From assembly GCF_020905415.1 (NCBI RefSeq), contig NZ_JAJJMP010000001.1, forward strand, positions 2,367,501 to 2,431,500: a stretch of 64,000 nt of DNA, read 5' to 3'. Source of the DNA: Myroides oncorhynchi. GTDB taxonomy: Bacteria; Bacteroidota; Bacteroidia; Flavobacteriales; Flavobacteriaceae. Of the stretch, positions 26,474 to 36,794 are shown piece after piece. The notes under the pieces were generated by a model that was not told the origin of the DNA, ran no database searches, and was given only the letters and a program-made list of their open reading frames with translations. The translations under genes and the position numbers were made by a program. Each line of letters begins with the position of its first letter. The stretch's first letter is position 1.

Positions 26474-27511
26474 ATGAAGTTAAAGAACATTTTAGTTATT
26501 CTAGTTGTACTTGGGGGATTTGGACTATTAGGGTATTTATACGTATGGTATGAAAAAGCATTTGGTCCTAATCTACAAAACTGGAATGAGGAACAATATG
26601 TTTATATCAAACAAGAAGATAACTTTCTAACAGTATTGAAATTATTAGAACCTCACTTAAAAGATAAAGCGGGTTTTGAAGAAATAGCAGAGCAACGCAG
26701 TTATCCATCTAATGTGGTAAGTGGTCGTTTTAAACTTAAGAATGGGATGAATAGCTATGATCTTATTCAGGCATTAAAGAGCAATATTCCTGTCAAATTA
26801 ACTTTTAACAACATTGAACGCATTGAAGACTTTGCTGGAAAGTTAGGATCTATGTTTGAGACGGATAGTATAGGTTTTCTTGATACATTCTATGAACCTA
26901 GTTTCTTACAAGAGCACGGGTTCACAAAAGAGAATGTATTCGTGTTTTTCTTACCGCAGACATATGAATTCTATTGGAATGCAAATCCTCTTAAGATGCG
27001 TAATATGATGGAGAAAGAATATATTAAGTTTTGGAATGGTGAGCGTGAGGAGAAGGCTAAAGCTTTAGGATTAACCCCTATACAAGTATCTATCTTGGCA
27101 TCTATCGTACAGAAAGAGACTGCTAAGAGTGATGAAAAAGCTAGAGTAGCAGGTGTATATCTAAATAGAATAAAATTAGGAATGCCTCTTCAAGCTGATC
27201 CAACTGTCGTATTCGCGAAGAAATTATATACAAATGACTTTAAACAAATCATCAAAAGAGTATATCTAAAAGATACGCAAATACCATCACCTTATAATAC
27301 ATATCAGAATGTAGGATTGCCTCCTGGGCCAATCTTTATGTCTGATCAATCAAGTATAGATGCAGTTCTAAATGCTGAACAACACGAGTATGTGTATTTC
27401 TGTGCAAGTGTAGATAAATTAGGATACCACGAGTTTGCTATTACTTTAGCACAACACAATGCTAATAGTAAAAAATACAGTGCGTGGCTTAACCAAGCAG
27501 GTATCAACTAA
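26474..27511 (+). CDS. mltG: Endolytic peptidoglycan transglycosylase
   Basis: 345 residues. One N-terminal membrane span (about 5-25), a LysM-like region, and the YceG/MltG catalytic domain. The catalytic Glu215 is in SIVQKETAKSDEK, matching E. coli Glu218, followed by VAGVYLNRIKLGMPLQADPTV and the terminal block with YNTYQNVGLPPGPI. It cleaves nascent glycan strands at the outer face of the inner membrane, setting strand length. Last gene of the dapF operon, followed by a strong terminator. Confidence 0.95.
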   Translation: MKLKNILVILVVLGGFGLLGYLYVWYEKAFGPNLQNWNEEQYVYIKQEDNFLTVLKLLEPHLKDKAGFEEIAEQRSYPSNVVSGRFKLKNGMNSYDLIQALKSNIPVKLTFNNIERIEDFAGKLGSMFETDSIGFLDTFYEPSFLQEHGFTKENVFVFFLPQTYEFYWNANPLKMRNMMEKEYIKFWNGEREEKAKALGLTPIQVSILASIVQKETAKSDEKARVAGVYLNRIKLGMPLQADPTVVFAKKLYTNDFKQIIKRVYLKDTQIPSPYNTYQNVGLPPGPIFMSDQSSIDAVLNAEQHEYVYFCASVDKLGYHEFAITLAQHNANSKKYSAWLNQAGIN

Positions 27512-27537
27512 CAAGAGATCATACTATCAATTTAATC

Positions 27538-27569
27538 AAAGCTGTCTATTATTAGGCAGCTTTTTTTTT
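27538..27569 (+). terminator. dapF-mltG operon terminator
   Basis: 9-bp stem AAAGCTGTC / GGCAGCTTT (one G-U pair) followed by nine T, 26 bases after mltG. Confidence 0.9.
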
Positions 27570-28140
27570 GTGAAATTAATTCCTTTTGGAGAATTAAGAA
27601 TCAGTGCTCTACGGTTTTTAAGATCTAGTAACTGCGCACAGTATTTCCTCCCTGTAACCACAAGTCCTTCTTTTCGGCTTTTAAGATTTAGCAATCACAT
27701 TCTATATTTAAACCTAGTGATTACAATACCTCTGCCAATTAGTTTTTGTCTGAACTTAAACTCAATACTTAGTTAGTCGTAGGTTCCCTATCAATAAGAG
27801 AAGTATTGCTCGACTAATATTTGTGAGAGTGACTATTTATGGAGAATACTCGAGCAACTTAACATCTTCATTGATTCCTACTAGGATTGAGAGGGTATGA
27901 TGAAGAGGGGATAATTTGTTTAAAATACCTTAAGGTTTTTGTTTTTAGTTTGTTATGTTTTTTTTGTGGTTAAAAAAAAGAGATGATGTTTTTTGTTTAT
28001 TCTTCATTTTAAGGTCAAATGAAGGGATTTTAGAAACAAAGTGAACAAATAGATTGATTATTTGGGCTGATTTCCGAAGAATATGAATGGTAAATAAAAA
28101 AAAGCAATTGTATTTTTTGGATAGGTTCTGAGTATGAAGC
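27570..28140. other. Intergenic region with degenerate repeats, no gene found
   Basis: About 570 bases between two terminators. Three or four loosely similar motifs of the form TTTTAAGATyTAGyAAT recur near 27615, 27679 and 27707. TTGCTCGA (27806-27813) and TCGAGCAA (27850-27857) form an 8-bp inverted repeat 36 bases apart. Short open frames here lack signals or codon patterns of genes. It may be a decayed gene or repeat. Confidence 0.35.
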
Positions 28141-28169
28141 AAAAAAAAAGACTGCGTTAGCAGTCTTTT
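28141..28169 (-). terminator. RND efflux operon terminator
   Basis: Stem AAAAGACTGC / GCAGTCTTTT with a 4-base loop, followed on the minus strand by a T9 run, 33 bases after the outer-membrane factor stop. Confidence 0.9.
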
Positions 28170-28201
28170 AGTCGCAATAGTAGTTAGCTATTATATTGTT
28201 G

Positions 28202-29674
28202 TTATTTCCAACCTCCTCCAAGAGCTTTGTATAGCTTCACTCTTGAGATTAGTTTATTCTGTTTTAATTTGTTTAGATTAAGTTCAGTATCTAGCATATT
28301 CTTTTGTGCATTGATAATTTCTATATAGTTAGCATATCCACTATTAAATAGTAAGTTAGATTGCTTAACTCCTAATCTAGAAGTAGCTACTTGTTCTTCA
28401 GCTATTTCTATTTGTTCTTTTACTGTTTCTAAAGTAATTAATGCATCAGATACTTCTGTAATAGCAGCATAGATTGATTTTTGTAAATCTATTTCAGCTT
28501 TAAGTCTTTCTAATTTAGCTACTTCAAAGTTTGTTTTTAACTCTCTTTTGTTAAAAATAGGAGCAGTTAATTCTCCTATAATCCCACCAAATAAAGATCC
28601 TGGTATATTAAACCAGTTACTACCTAACATACTATTTAGACCACCTGTTAAGTCTATGGTTAAAGAAGGATATCTGCTAGTCTGTGCTACACCAACTCTA
28701 GCATTCTTTGCTTTAAGTTCTAATTCTGCTTGTTGTACATCAGGTCTTTGGCTAACTAAATATAATGGAACACCTGTTGTTAATGTCTCTTCATATTTTA
28801 CATCAGCTAATTTAGTATCACGTTCTATAGCATCAGGTAACTGACCTGTCAGTAGTGATAGTGCATTTTCTTGAATCGCTATTTGTTGTTTTAACGAAGG
28901 GATTAATGCTTTAGCGACTAACATTTGGTTACGAGTCTGCTGTATAGCTAGAGAAGTAGTTTGACCAGCATCTCTTTGTAATTGTACTATTTTCAATGTG
29001 TTTTTAGTTAACTCATAGTTAGACTGAGCTACCTCCATCTGAGCATCTAGTAACAATAGATTATAGTACCCTTCAGCGATATTAGCTATTAGGGCTGTTT
29101 GAATTGCTTTTTTAGCTTCATGAGTTTGTAGATATGCAGCTAATGCTTCAGCACTGATGCTCTTCATTTTTCCCCATATATCTATTTCCCAACTTACAGA
29201 TAAAGAGGAGATATATTGAGCAGAGTTTACATACATGTTTTTAGGAGCATCTTTCCCTTTATTTTCATAATACTTTCCAGATGCAGAACCATAGTAATTA
29301 GATGATTTATACTGATAGCCTACACTACCTGCCGTTAAATCAATATCAGGTAACCATTCTAGTTTAGCCTGTCTTGCTTTTTGATCTGCTATTTCTATAT
29401 TTTTCAAGGCATTTTGCATATCAAAGTTATGTATAAGCCCTCTATCAACTAATTCGATTAGTTTCTCATCTTCAAAGAACGATTTCCAATCTATATCAGC
29501 AATACCGACTGAGTCTCTAGTATTATTAATAGAGTCTAGTTGACCTCTATATTGTTCTGGTAAGTCTAGTTTAGGCGCTTTGTATTTTGATTGAGGCGCA
29601 CATGAGTGTAACGCTAAGGCTACTGAAACCACCGATACATACAAAGTACTTTTTATAATTCTCTTTTTGTTCAT
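28202..29674 (-). CDS. RND efflux outer-membrane factor (TolC/OprM family lipoprotein)
   Basis: 490 residues. The signal peptide ends in LALHSC (Cys25) with CAPQSKYKAP after it, the usual start of NodT/OprM-type lipoprotein factors. Two outer-membrane-efflux repeats follow (about 60-270 and 285-480), with the long coiled helices, YYNLLLLDAQMEVAQSNYEL and PDVQQAELELKAKNARVGVAQ. It forms the outer-membrane exit duct of a tripartite pump. Third gene of the leftward operon, 11 bases after the permease. Confidence 0.93.
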   Translation of the reverse strand: MNKKRIIKSTLYVSVVSVALALHSCAPQSKYKAPKLDLPEQYRGQLDSINNTRDSVGIADIDWKSFFEDEKLIELVDRGLIHNFDMQNALKNIEIADQKARQAKLEWLPDIDLTAGSVGYQYKSSNYYGSASGKYYENKGKDAPKNMYVNSAQYISSLSVSWEIDIWGKMKSISAEALAAYLQTHEAKKAIQTALIANIAEGYYNLLLLDAQMEVAQSNYELTKNTLKIVQLQRDAGQTTSLAIQQTRNQMLVAKALIPSLKQQIAIQENALSLLTGQLPDAIERDTKLADVKYEETLTTGVPLYLVSQRPDVQQAELELKAKNARVGVAQTSRYPSLTIDLTGGLNSMLGSNWFNIPGSLFGGIIGELTAPIFNKRELKTNFEVAKLERLKAEIDLQKSIYAAITEVSDALITLETVKEQIEIAEEQVATSRLGVKQSNLLFNSGYANYIEIINAQKNMLDTELNLNKLKQNKLISRVKLYKALGGGWK

Positions 29675-29685
29675 GGTTTCTATAT

Positions 29686-32600
29686 TTAGTCGTTAGTTAT
29701 TTTAGATTTAAGTTTTTCGTCCCAAGTTTGGAAGATGAAGAATAATACAGGGATAATAAATATACCTGCTGCAACTCCAAATAACATACCACCTGCCGCA
29801 CTGAAGCTGATAGAGTGATTTCCTTGAGCTGAAGGACCTACTGTAAACATCAATGGAACTAGACCAGCTACGAAAGCAAAGGACGTCATTAAGATCGGTC
29901 TTAGACGCATCTTGGCTCCTTCAACAGCTGCATCGAATACAGATAATCCATTTTTGCGTTGCTGTAAAGCGAACTCTACAATAAGAATTGCATTTTTGGC
30001 TAACAATCCAATAAGCATAATTAGACCTACTTGTACATAAATATTGTTTTGTAATCCAGCTAGATTGACAAATAATGCAACACCTAGTAACCCTGTTGGT
30101 ACTGTCAATAGAATGGCTACAGGTAATAAGTAACTTTCGTATTGCGCACATAATAAGAAATAAACGAATATGATACTCAATCCAAAAATAATTATAGCTT
30201 GATTACCAGAGTCTTTTTCTTCTAATGACATACCAGTGTACTCGTAAGAGTAATTACCTGGTAGTTGACCTGTAATATCTTCTATAGCTTTCATCGCGTC
30301 ACCTGTACTGTATCCAGGAGCAGGTGTTACTTTTACAGAAATAGAATTGTATAAATTATATCTAGTCACTGTCTCAGGACCTAATACTTTCTTTAGTTTA
30401 ATCAATGTATTAGCAGGAAGCATCTCACCATCTTTATTTTTGACGAAGATAGAAGAGAATGACTGTGGACTTTCTCTAAACGGTATGTCAGCTTGCATAT
30501 ATACGCGATATGTTCTACCAAATCTATTAAAATCTCCGGCTTTCACACGACCGTAATAGTTCTTAACCGTTGTCATTAAGTCCTTCACACTAACTCCTAA
30601 AGATTTAGCTTTTACATAATCAATCTCTAGTAGATACTGTGGATAATTCGCTTTAAAAGAAGTAAAGGCATTTGATATTTCCTCTTTTTCTTTTAGTTGT
30701 TTAATAACATCATCACTTACTTGGTTAAACTCTGTAAATCCACCTCCCATACGATCTTGAAGTACAAATTCAATACCACCGAAGTCTCCGAAACCTGATA
30801 TAGTTGGTCTAGGGAATACGTTAAAAGAAGCTTCATTGATCTGAGATAGGTCAGACTGTATCTCATCTATAATTTTGTCTATATTCTTAACGTCACCTCT
30901 TTCTTTATAAGGTTTTAGGTTAACATAACCTACAGCAAATGAAGGACTGGCATTACCATCTATGGTGTTATAACCTGAGATAGCTGTCATTCCCACAATA
31001 TCAGTACGTAGCTTTAAGATACTATCAGCTTTAGCTAATACTAGTTTTGTACGAGCTAATGATGCGCCAGGAGGCATAGCTAAAGAGTAGGTAAGGTAGC
31101 TATCATCTTCTCTGGGTATAAATGATGAAGGCGTCTTATATAAATAGAGCACTCCTACACCTATTATTAAAGCTAATCCAGCAATAGCCACTTTCTTATT
31201 TGTAATCAATTTTTTTATTGTCACTACATATTTCTCTGTGAAACTATCAAATGCAGTATTAAAAGCAAAGAAGAATTTACCTGCAGCTCTTTTGATCCCT
31301 TTTTCTTGTTTCTGAGCAGCATATTCTTCACCAGATGGCTGTTTTAAAAATAAGGCACATAGAGCAGGGCTCAATGTCAATGCGTTTACAGCAGAGATAA
31401 GAATAGCAAAAGCCAATGTATAAGCAAACTGTTTATAGAATATCCCAGCTGGTCCTTGCATAAAACCTACAGGTAAGAACACTGCTGACATCACTAAAGT
31501 AATAGATATAATCGCTCTAGTGATTTCGTTCATCGTCACGATAGTAGCTTCCTTCGCTTTCATACCTGTGTGATGCATCTTCTCGTGTATGGCTTCCACC
31601 ACTACGATGGCATCATCTACCACAATACCTATGGCTAGTACTAAGGCGAACATTGTCAATATATTAATAGAGAATCCCATTAAGTATATAAAGAATAATG
31701 TACCTACTAATGAAATAGGAATGGCAATAACAGGAATTATTGTAGATCTAAAGTCTTGTAAAAACAGATAAACAATTATAAACACCAAGAAGAATGCTTC
31801 AAATAGTGTACTTCTAACTTGGCTTATAGACTCGTCAATCTGTGCTTTTACAGAATAACTTATCTCATAATGGACACCTTGAGGAAAAGATTTAGAGAGT
31901 TTTTCTAATACTTTTCTCACTGCAATATCAATATCACGTGCATTAGAACCATTCGTTTGTGTAATATTCATCGTTAGACCAGGGTATCCATTCACACTGT
32001 TATCACTTCCCACATTAGAAGCGCCAAATTCTACTCTGGCAACGTCTTTTAACAAAAGAACAGAGCCATCTTTATTTGTTTTGATAACAATATTTTCATA
32101 CTGTTCAGGAAGACTGAATCTACCTTTATGTTTTAGAGCCGTCTCAAAGGCTTCATCGGATGTCTCTCCAAAACTACCTGGTGCAATCTCAAAGTTTTGA
32201 TCTTTGATAGCAGCGATTACATCTTGCGGAGTAAGGCTATAAAGAGCTAGTTTTTCTGGGTTTAACCATGTTCTCATAGAGTAATCACGAGCACCTATAC
32301 GGCTCACAGAAGCTACTCCAGGTACACGAAGTAATTCACGGTTAATATTAATCTGAGTATAAGCTTGTAAGAATGTCTCATCATATACTTCTTCAGGGTG
32401 ATCACTGTAGAAGTTAATAGTCATAATATTCCCGCTAAGACGAGGTGTTACTGATATACCATTCTCATTCACTTCAGAAGGTAAGTCACCAGCAGCTTTG
32501 CTTACTCTATTTTGTACATTCACAGCAGCTTGATCTGGATCAGTACCTGCTTTAAAGAATACATTAATTGTTCCAGATCCACTATTACTAGCTTTAGAGC

Positions 32601-32835
32601 TTATGTAGGTCATGTTATCTACTCCATTAATAGATTCTTCTATTGGGAGTAAAACACTCTGTGCTACAGTCTCAGCATTAGCTCCAGGATAAGATGTAGA
32701 TACACTTACACTAGGGGGAGCGATCTCAGGAAATCTAGTAATAGGTAATAATGTGAGTCCAACTAGTCCTAGTAATACAAACATAATAGAGATTACAGTG
32801 GCTAGTATAGGACGTTCTATAATGGCTTTAAGCAT
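29686..32835 (-). CDS. RND efflux inner-membrane permease (HAE1/AcrB-type)
   Basis: 1049 residues, the usual AcrB length. It starts MLKAIIERPILATVISIMFV and has 12 membrane spans with two large periplasmic loops. The proton-relay region is visible in LVLAIGIVVDDAIVVVEAIHEKM (the Asp pair of TM4), together with the AVEGAKMRLRPILMTSFAFVAGLVPL block. It exports hydrophobic or amphiphilic compounds in exchange for protons, so a role in drug or bile/detergent resistance is likely. The exact substrate cannot be predicted. Middle gene, between adaptor (65 bases upstream) and outer-membrane factor. Confidence 0.95.
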   Translation of the reverse strand: MLKAIIERPILATVISIMFVLLGLVGLTLLPITRFPEIAPPSVSVSTSYPGANAETVAQSVLLPIEESINGVDNMTYISSKASNSGSGTINVFFKAGTDPDQAAVNVQNRVSKAAGDLPSEVNENGISVTPRLSGNIMTINFYSDHPEEVYDETFLQAYTQININRELLRVPGVASVSRIGARDYSMRTWLNPEKLALYSLTPQDVIAAIKDQNFEIAPGSFGETSDEAFETALKHKGRFSLPEQYENIVIKTNKDGSVLLLKDVARVEFGASNVGSDNSVNGYPGLTMNITQTNGSNARDIDIAVRKVLEKLSKSFPQGVHYEISYSVKAQIDESISQVRSTLFEAFFLVFIIVYLFLQDFRSTIIPVIAIPISLVGTLFFIYLMGFSINILTMFALVLAIGIVVDDAIVVVEAIHEKMHHTGMKAKEATIVTMNEITRAIISITLVMSAVFLPVGFMQGPAGIFYKQFAYTLAFAILISAVNALTLSPALCALFLKQPSGEEYAAQKQEKGIKRAAGKFFFAFNTAFDSFTEKYVVTIKKLITNKKVAIAGLALIIGVGVLYLYKTPSSFIPREDDSYLTYSLAMPPGASLARTKLVLAKADSILKLRTDIVGMTAISGYNTIDGNASPSFAVGYVNLKPYKERGDVKNIDKIIDEIQSDLSQINEASFNVFPRPTISGFGDFGGIEFVLQDRMGGGFTEFNQVSDDVIKQLKEKEEISNAFTSFKANYPQYLLEIDYVKAKSLGVSVKDLMTTVKNYYGRVKAGDFNRFGRTYRVYMQADIPFRESPQSFSSIFVKNKDGEMLPANTLIKLKKVLGPETVTRYNLYNSISVKVTPAPGYSTGDAMKAIEDITGQLPGNYSYEYTGMSLEEKDSGNQAIIIFGLSIIFVYFLLCAQYESYLLPVAILLTVPTGLLGVALFVNLAGLQNNIYVQVGLIMLIGLLAKNAILIVEFALQQRKNGLSVFDAAVEGAKMRLRPILMTSFAFVAGLVPLMFTVGPSAQGNHSISFSAAGGMLFGVAAGIFIIPVLFFIFQTWDEKLKSKITND

Positions 32836-32900
32836 ATTGTTTTTTTTTTGTAAGGTGAGTAAATACTCTAATTTGGTTTTGTTCAGTTTGTTTAGGAAAG

Positions 32901-34043
32901 TTAGTTCAATGGCTTTACATACATTCCCTCAGTTAATTTATCAAAACCTGTTTTGATAATTCTATCTCCAATGTGTAAACCTTCAGAAACAATAAAGTTA
33001 TTTCCAGATACTCCGTTTAGTTCTATAGATTTAAGCTTTACTTTGTCTTCTTTATCTAACGTATACACGAATGTTTTGTCTTGAATAGAAGTGGTTACTT
33101 CTTGTGGAATCAATATAACATTAGGATTTGTTTCTTTCAGTTTAATTGTACCAGTGTTACCTGATCTCATTACATCTTTAGAATTAGGGAAAGAGGCTCT
33201 TAGAGATATAGATCCTGTAGTTCTGTTTACTTGTCCATTGATCATATCTACTTTTCCTTTCTCAGCATATTCATGTCCATCAGCTAATATTAAAGCTACA
33301 TCAGGTAAGTATTGTCCTGTATTTACGCTATCTTCTCTTTTGTTTCCTTTGCTAAAATATAGGAAATCTGATTCGCTCATACCAAAGTACACATACACTT
33401 CACTTACATCAGATAAGACCGTCAGCGGATCTTTATCTCCTTTAGAGACAAGGTTACCAATACGTTTAGGCATACGACCTATATACCCACTAACAGGTGC
33501 TTTAATAATAGTATAATCAAGACTAATCTTAGCACTATTAACTGCCGCAGTTGCTTTAGCTAGTGACGCCTTAGCTATCTCATAGTTTGATTTAGCTGTT
33601 TCTAATTGTACTTGAGCGATTACCTCATTATCAATAAGAGGTTTTAGACGATCTATTTCTAATTTAGCGTTTTTTAGTTTTGCTTTTTCTACATTTTCAG
33701 TAGCTATCATATTGTTTAATACTTCTTGGTAAGGAAGTGGATCTACTTGAAACAAAGGTTGTCCTTCTTTAACGAAAGCTCCTTCATCAACAAATATTTT
33801 TTCTAGTATACCTTCTACTTGAGGTCTGATTTCTACGTTTACCTTTCCCTCTATGTTTCCAATATAATCCTTAATCGTAATAGCTGTTGTTGTATCTACT
33901 TTTATGATAGGCAATGCTAATGCATTTTCTTTAGGATCTAATGTTTTAGAAGAACCTATATTGCAGCTGTTAATCCCTATCAATGTACCAAACATTATCA
34001 ACGCTGAGAATGCTACTAAAACTGTTTTTCTACTTGTAATCAT
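32901..34043 (-). CDS. RND efflux periplasmic adaptor (MexA/AcrA-type lipoprotein)
   Basis: 380 residues. A lipoprotein signal ending in GINSC (Cys27) is followed by the membrane-fusion-protein pattern: barrel/lipoyl halves (VEIRPQVEGILEKIFVDEGAFVKEGQPLFQVDP and TIIKAPVSGYIGRMPKRIGNL) separated by a coiled-coil hairpin (about 100-170), then a beta-barrel and membrane-proximal domain. It bridges permease and outer-membrane duct. First gene of the operon. No regulator gene is adjacent, and the 311-base upstream region shows no confident operator. Confidence 0.93.
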   Translation of the reverse strand: MITSRKTVLVAFSALIMFGTLIGINSCNIGSSKTLDPKENALALPIIKVDTTTAITIKDYIGNIEGKVNVEIRPQVEGILEKIFVDEGAFVKEGQPLFQVDPLPYQEVLNNMIATENVEKAKLKNAKLEIDRLKPLIDNEVIAQVQLETAKSNYEIAKASLAKATAAVNSAKISLDYTIIKAPVSGYIGRMPKRIGNLVSKGDKDPLTVLSDVSEVYVYFGMSESDFLYFSKGNKREDSVNTGQYLPDVALILADGHEYAEKGKVDMINGQVNRTTGSISLRASFPNSKDVMRSGNTGTIKLKETNPNVILIPQEVTTSIQDKTFVYTLDKEDKVKLKSIELNGVSGNNFIVSEGLHIGDRIIKTGFDKLTEGMYVKPLN

Positions 34044-34354
34044 AATTATAAAATACTAATTGTTGTTTGAAGGTGAGAGTCTATCTCCATAGTGTAGGTA
34101 TTCAATACTAATGCCAAAAACATAAAATCTGATAATTTTCAGTATTTTTTTTGTATTAAATATTTGAATAATAAGTGTTTGTGTTTGAATTGTGTAGTGG
34201 TGGAACTAATCATATTGTTTAATTTTAGCTAAGGTTATTTTGTAAAGTTGTTGAATTATGTGGTATCGCTCTACACATTGACTATTCAAGGAGCCTTATA
34301 AAGGTAAGAAATAAACAATATTATTAAGTAAATATTAATTAATAATGATAAATT
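34044..34354. other. Divergent intergenic region upstream of the efflux operon and comM
   Basis: Very AT-rich, 311 bases. It should hold both promoters, but I see no full consensus on either strand. Only a loose TGTGTAG ... CTACACA pair spans part of it. Confidence 0.35.
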
Positions 34355-35899
34355 ATGTTAATTAATTTATTTGGAAGTGCGGTATTTGGAATAGAAGCTA
34401 CCACTATTACAGTGGAAGTTCACATTGATAATGGAGTAGTGTATCTCTAGTAGGATTGCCTGATATTGCTATTAAAGAAAGTAGCTATAGAATAGCAGCA
34501 GCCCTTAAGAATAATACATTTAAGCTTCCAGGAAGAAAGATTACAGTTAACCTCGCGCCAGCTAATTTACGCAAAGAGGGATCTGCTTATGATCTCGTTA
34601 TAGCTATAGGGATTTTAGCTGCTTCTGATCAAATCAGTCTTAATGATAAATTATCTGAGTATATTATGATGGGGGGGGGGGCTATCTCTGGATGGTTCTA
34701 TACAGTGTATTAATGGAGCACTGCCTATTGCTATTAAAGCTAAGGAGGTAGGGTTTAAGGGGATTCTTATTCCTAAAGAGAATGAGATGGAGGCTGCTAT
34801 AGTGGAAGAGTTAGAAGTATCTGGAGTAAGTAATATAAGTGAGGTAATTGATTTTATAGAAGGGAGAGGGGAGTTAATTCCTATAAGTATTAATCTAGAG
34901 GAAATGTTTAATACGGAGGCAGAACAACATTTAGAAATAGACTTTAAAGATGTAAAAGGACAAGAAAGTATAAAGAGAGCGATGGAGAGAGCGGCGGCTG
35001 GTGGGCATAATATTATCCTGATAGGTCCGCCAGGATCTGGAAAAACAATGTTAGCAAAGCAACTACCAAGTATATTGCCTGCTATGACGATAGATGAGGC
35101 ATTAGAAACAACTAAAATACACAGTGTCGTGGCAAAGGCAAAAGACTGTGGGCTCATGAGAGCACGGCCTTTTAGAAACCTTCACCATACTGCTTCGTCT
35201 GTAGCTCTAGTAGTAGGAGGGAGTTACCCTCAACCTGGTGAAATATCACTAGCCCATAATGGGGTGTTGTTTTTAGATGAGTTGCCAGAATTTAAAAGAG
35301 AAGTATTGGAAGTCATGAGACAGCCATTAGAAGATAGAGAAGTAACAATATTAAAAGCAAAATTTACAATTACTTATCCATCTTCCTTTATGTTAGTAGC
35401 AAGTATGAATCCTAGGCCTAGTGGATATTTTAATGATCCAGATGCTCCAGTAAAGTCTTCTCAAGTAGAAATGCAACGCTATTTAAGTAAAATATCAGGT
35501 CCATTATTAGATATAATAGATATTCATATAGAGGTTAATCCTGTGCCTTTTGAAAAATTATCTGACAAACAATTGTCTGAGCCTAGTAAGGATATTCGTG
35601 AGAGGGTAGTTAAGGTAAGAGATATACAATCACTTCGCTTTTTAAATCACAAAGGAGTACACTATAATGCTCAAATGTCTGTGGCTCTATTAAGAAAGTA
35701 TTGTGCCTTACAAGAGGATTCTCTTTCTTTATTAAAAAAGGCAATGGATAAGCTTAATTTATCCGCAAGAGCGTATGATAGGATTTTAAAAGTATCTAGA
35801 ACAATAGCAGATTTGAATAAGTCAGAAAATATAATGCCTCAGCATATAGCTGAGGCATTACAGTATCGCAGTCTAGATAGAGAAGGATGGTTAGGATAA
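34355..35899 (+). pseudogene. comM/yifB family Mg-chelatase-like ATPase with two frameshifts
   Basis: The reading starts normally (MLINLFGSAVFGIEATTITV) but stops at 34448-34450. The expected next residues (SLVGLPDIAIKESSYRIAAA) continue in another frame, as if one base were lost near 34435-34441. After a run of 11 G (34671-34681) the frame returns to the first one, giving LSLDGSIQCINGALPIAIKA and the rest. Overall length (about 514 codons) is normal. Walker A is in GPPGSGKTMLAKQ and Walker B in GVLFLDELPEF, and the C-terminal domain is intact. ComM is a helicase that aids branch migration during natural transformation. As written, only a fragment from about 34787 onward would be translated. 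It may be a true pseudogene, a slippage-switched gene or a sequencing artefact. Its end overlaps the convergent gene by 9 bases. Confidence 0.85.
34671..34681 (+). repeat. Poly-G tract of 11 bases inside comM
   Basis: Eleven consecutive G in a low-GC genome, within the codons after EYIMM. Ten G would keep the frame of the preceding segment open into LSLDGS; eleven shifts it. The tract is of a length at which replication slippage is common. Confidence 0.95.
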
Positions 35900-36673
35900 T
35901 TTTTCTTCCTCTTCTAGGTTAAATCCAATGACTTGTTTGTACAACACAAAATATACAGCAAATAAGTAAGGTAAAACAAATAACATACCTACGACAAAAA
36001 ATAATAAACCACTGATTAGGAAAAAGTAGTTTAATATGATGGTTAGTATAATAGGTATAGGTTGTTTGTTTACTACCATTATGCTGTTCTTAAGTGCTGT
36101 TATAGGGTTTAGATGACCAAATATTATTAATGGAATAGTAAATATAGTCAGTGTACTTACAATCCAGTTGATTGCCATAGATACCATCTCTAGGTTCATC
36201 ATTTTTAAGGGAATAGTTATTCCCATAAACACTATTGCTATTAATAAATGAGCTATGAAAACATAAAGTCCTTTAATACTAAAGAAATATTTAAAGGAAT
36301 TTAAAAATGAAGGGACTTTACCTAAAGAGACTTCTGCATTAACTTTATAAAAACCAGCAATCAATACACTGCCTAATGCGCTAAAAATTGCAAAAAAGAC
36401 AAGGTAGTAATAGAAGTATGGAACTTCCATAATCTTTAATGTTAGTTCTTTTACTTGTTCTTGTAGTATCTCTGGGTTTTCATCAAAAGTAATAAATTGC
36501 CCAAGTATAAGTGATCCTATAAATGTAAATGCAAAAAATGATAATAATAGAGAAGTAATTACTAAGAAAAAGGTTTTTTTATAATAGAGAAATGCTTCAG
36601 CCATTACTTGAAATGGAGCTAAAGCATAACTATTCTGTTTAATATTATTTAAGATATCTTTTAAGTTTGTCAT
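35891..36673 (-). CDS. Multi-pass membrane protein of unknown function
   Basis: 260 residues with about six hydrophobic spans: near residues 33-58, 85-108, 137-160, 167-190, 207-232 and 235-250. It starts MTNLKDILNNIKQNSYALAP. The pattern of a short polar N-terminus, paired spans and FGHLNPITALKNSIMVV between spans is seen in poorly characterised flavobacterial membrane proteins. No catalytic motif. The gene overlaps the convergent comM end by 9 bases and has no terminator of its own between them. The next gene on the same strand is the zinc metallopeptidase, 121 bases upstream. Confidence 0.65.
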   Translation of the reverse strand: MTNLKDILNNIKQNSYALAPFQVMAEAFLYYKKTFFLVITSLLLSFFAFTFIGSLILGQFITFDENPEILQEQVKELTLKIMEVPYFYYYLVFFAIFSALGSVLIAGFYKVNAEVSLGKVPSFLNSFKYFFSIKGLYVFIAHLLIAIVFMGITIPLKMMNLEMVSMAINWIVSTLTIFTIPLIIFGHLNPITALKNSIMVVNKQPIPIILTIILNYFFLISGLLFFVVGMLFVLPYLFAVYFVLYKQVIGFNLEEEEKLS

Positions 36674-36794
36674 GGGTGTTAAACTCTATTGTGTAGAGTA
36701 TTGTTTTTTTTGTATTAAACTCAGGTTTCGCATAAGTCTAATAAGAGTTAGTTATTCTAGTGCTACTAGGGAATACATATTACTTTAGACATCT

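Noticed and set aside
27945..28142. Small leftward reading frame of 65 codons
   Set aside because: Low-complexity, no signal or family resemblance, and it ends inside the AT-rich spacer beside the efflux terminator.
34440..34690. Programmed frameshifting in comM
   Set aside because: There is no slippery heptamer or downstream structure at the first shift near 34436, and two separate shifts of opposite sign would be needed. Mutation or error is simpler.
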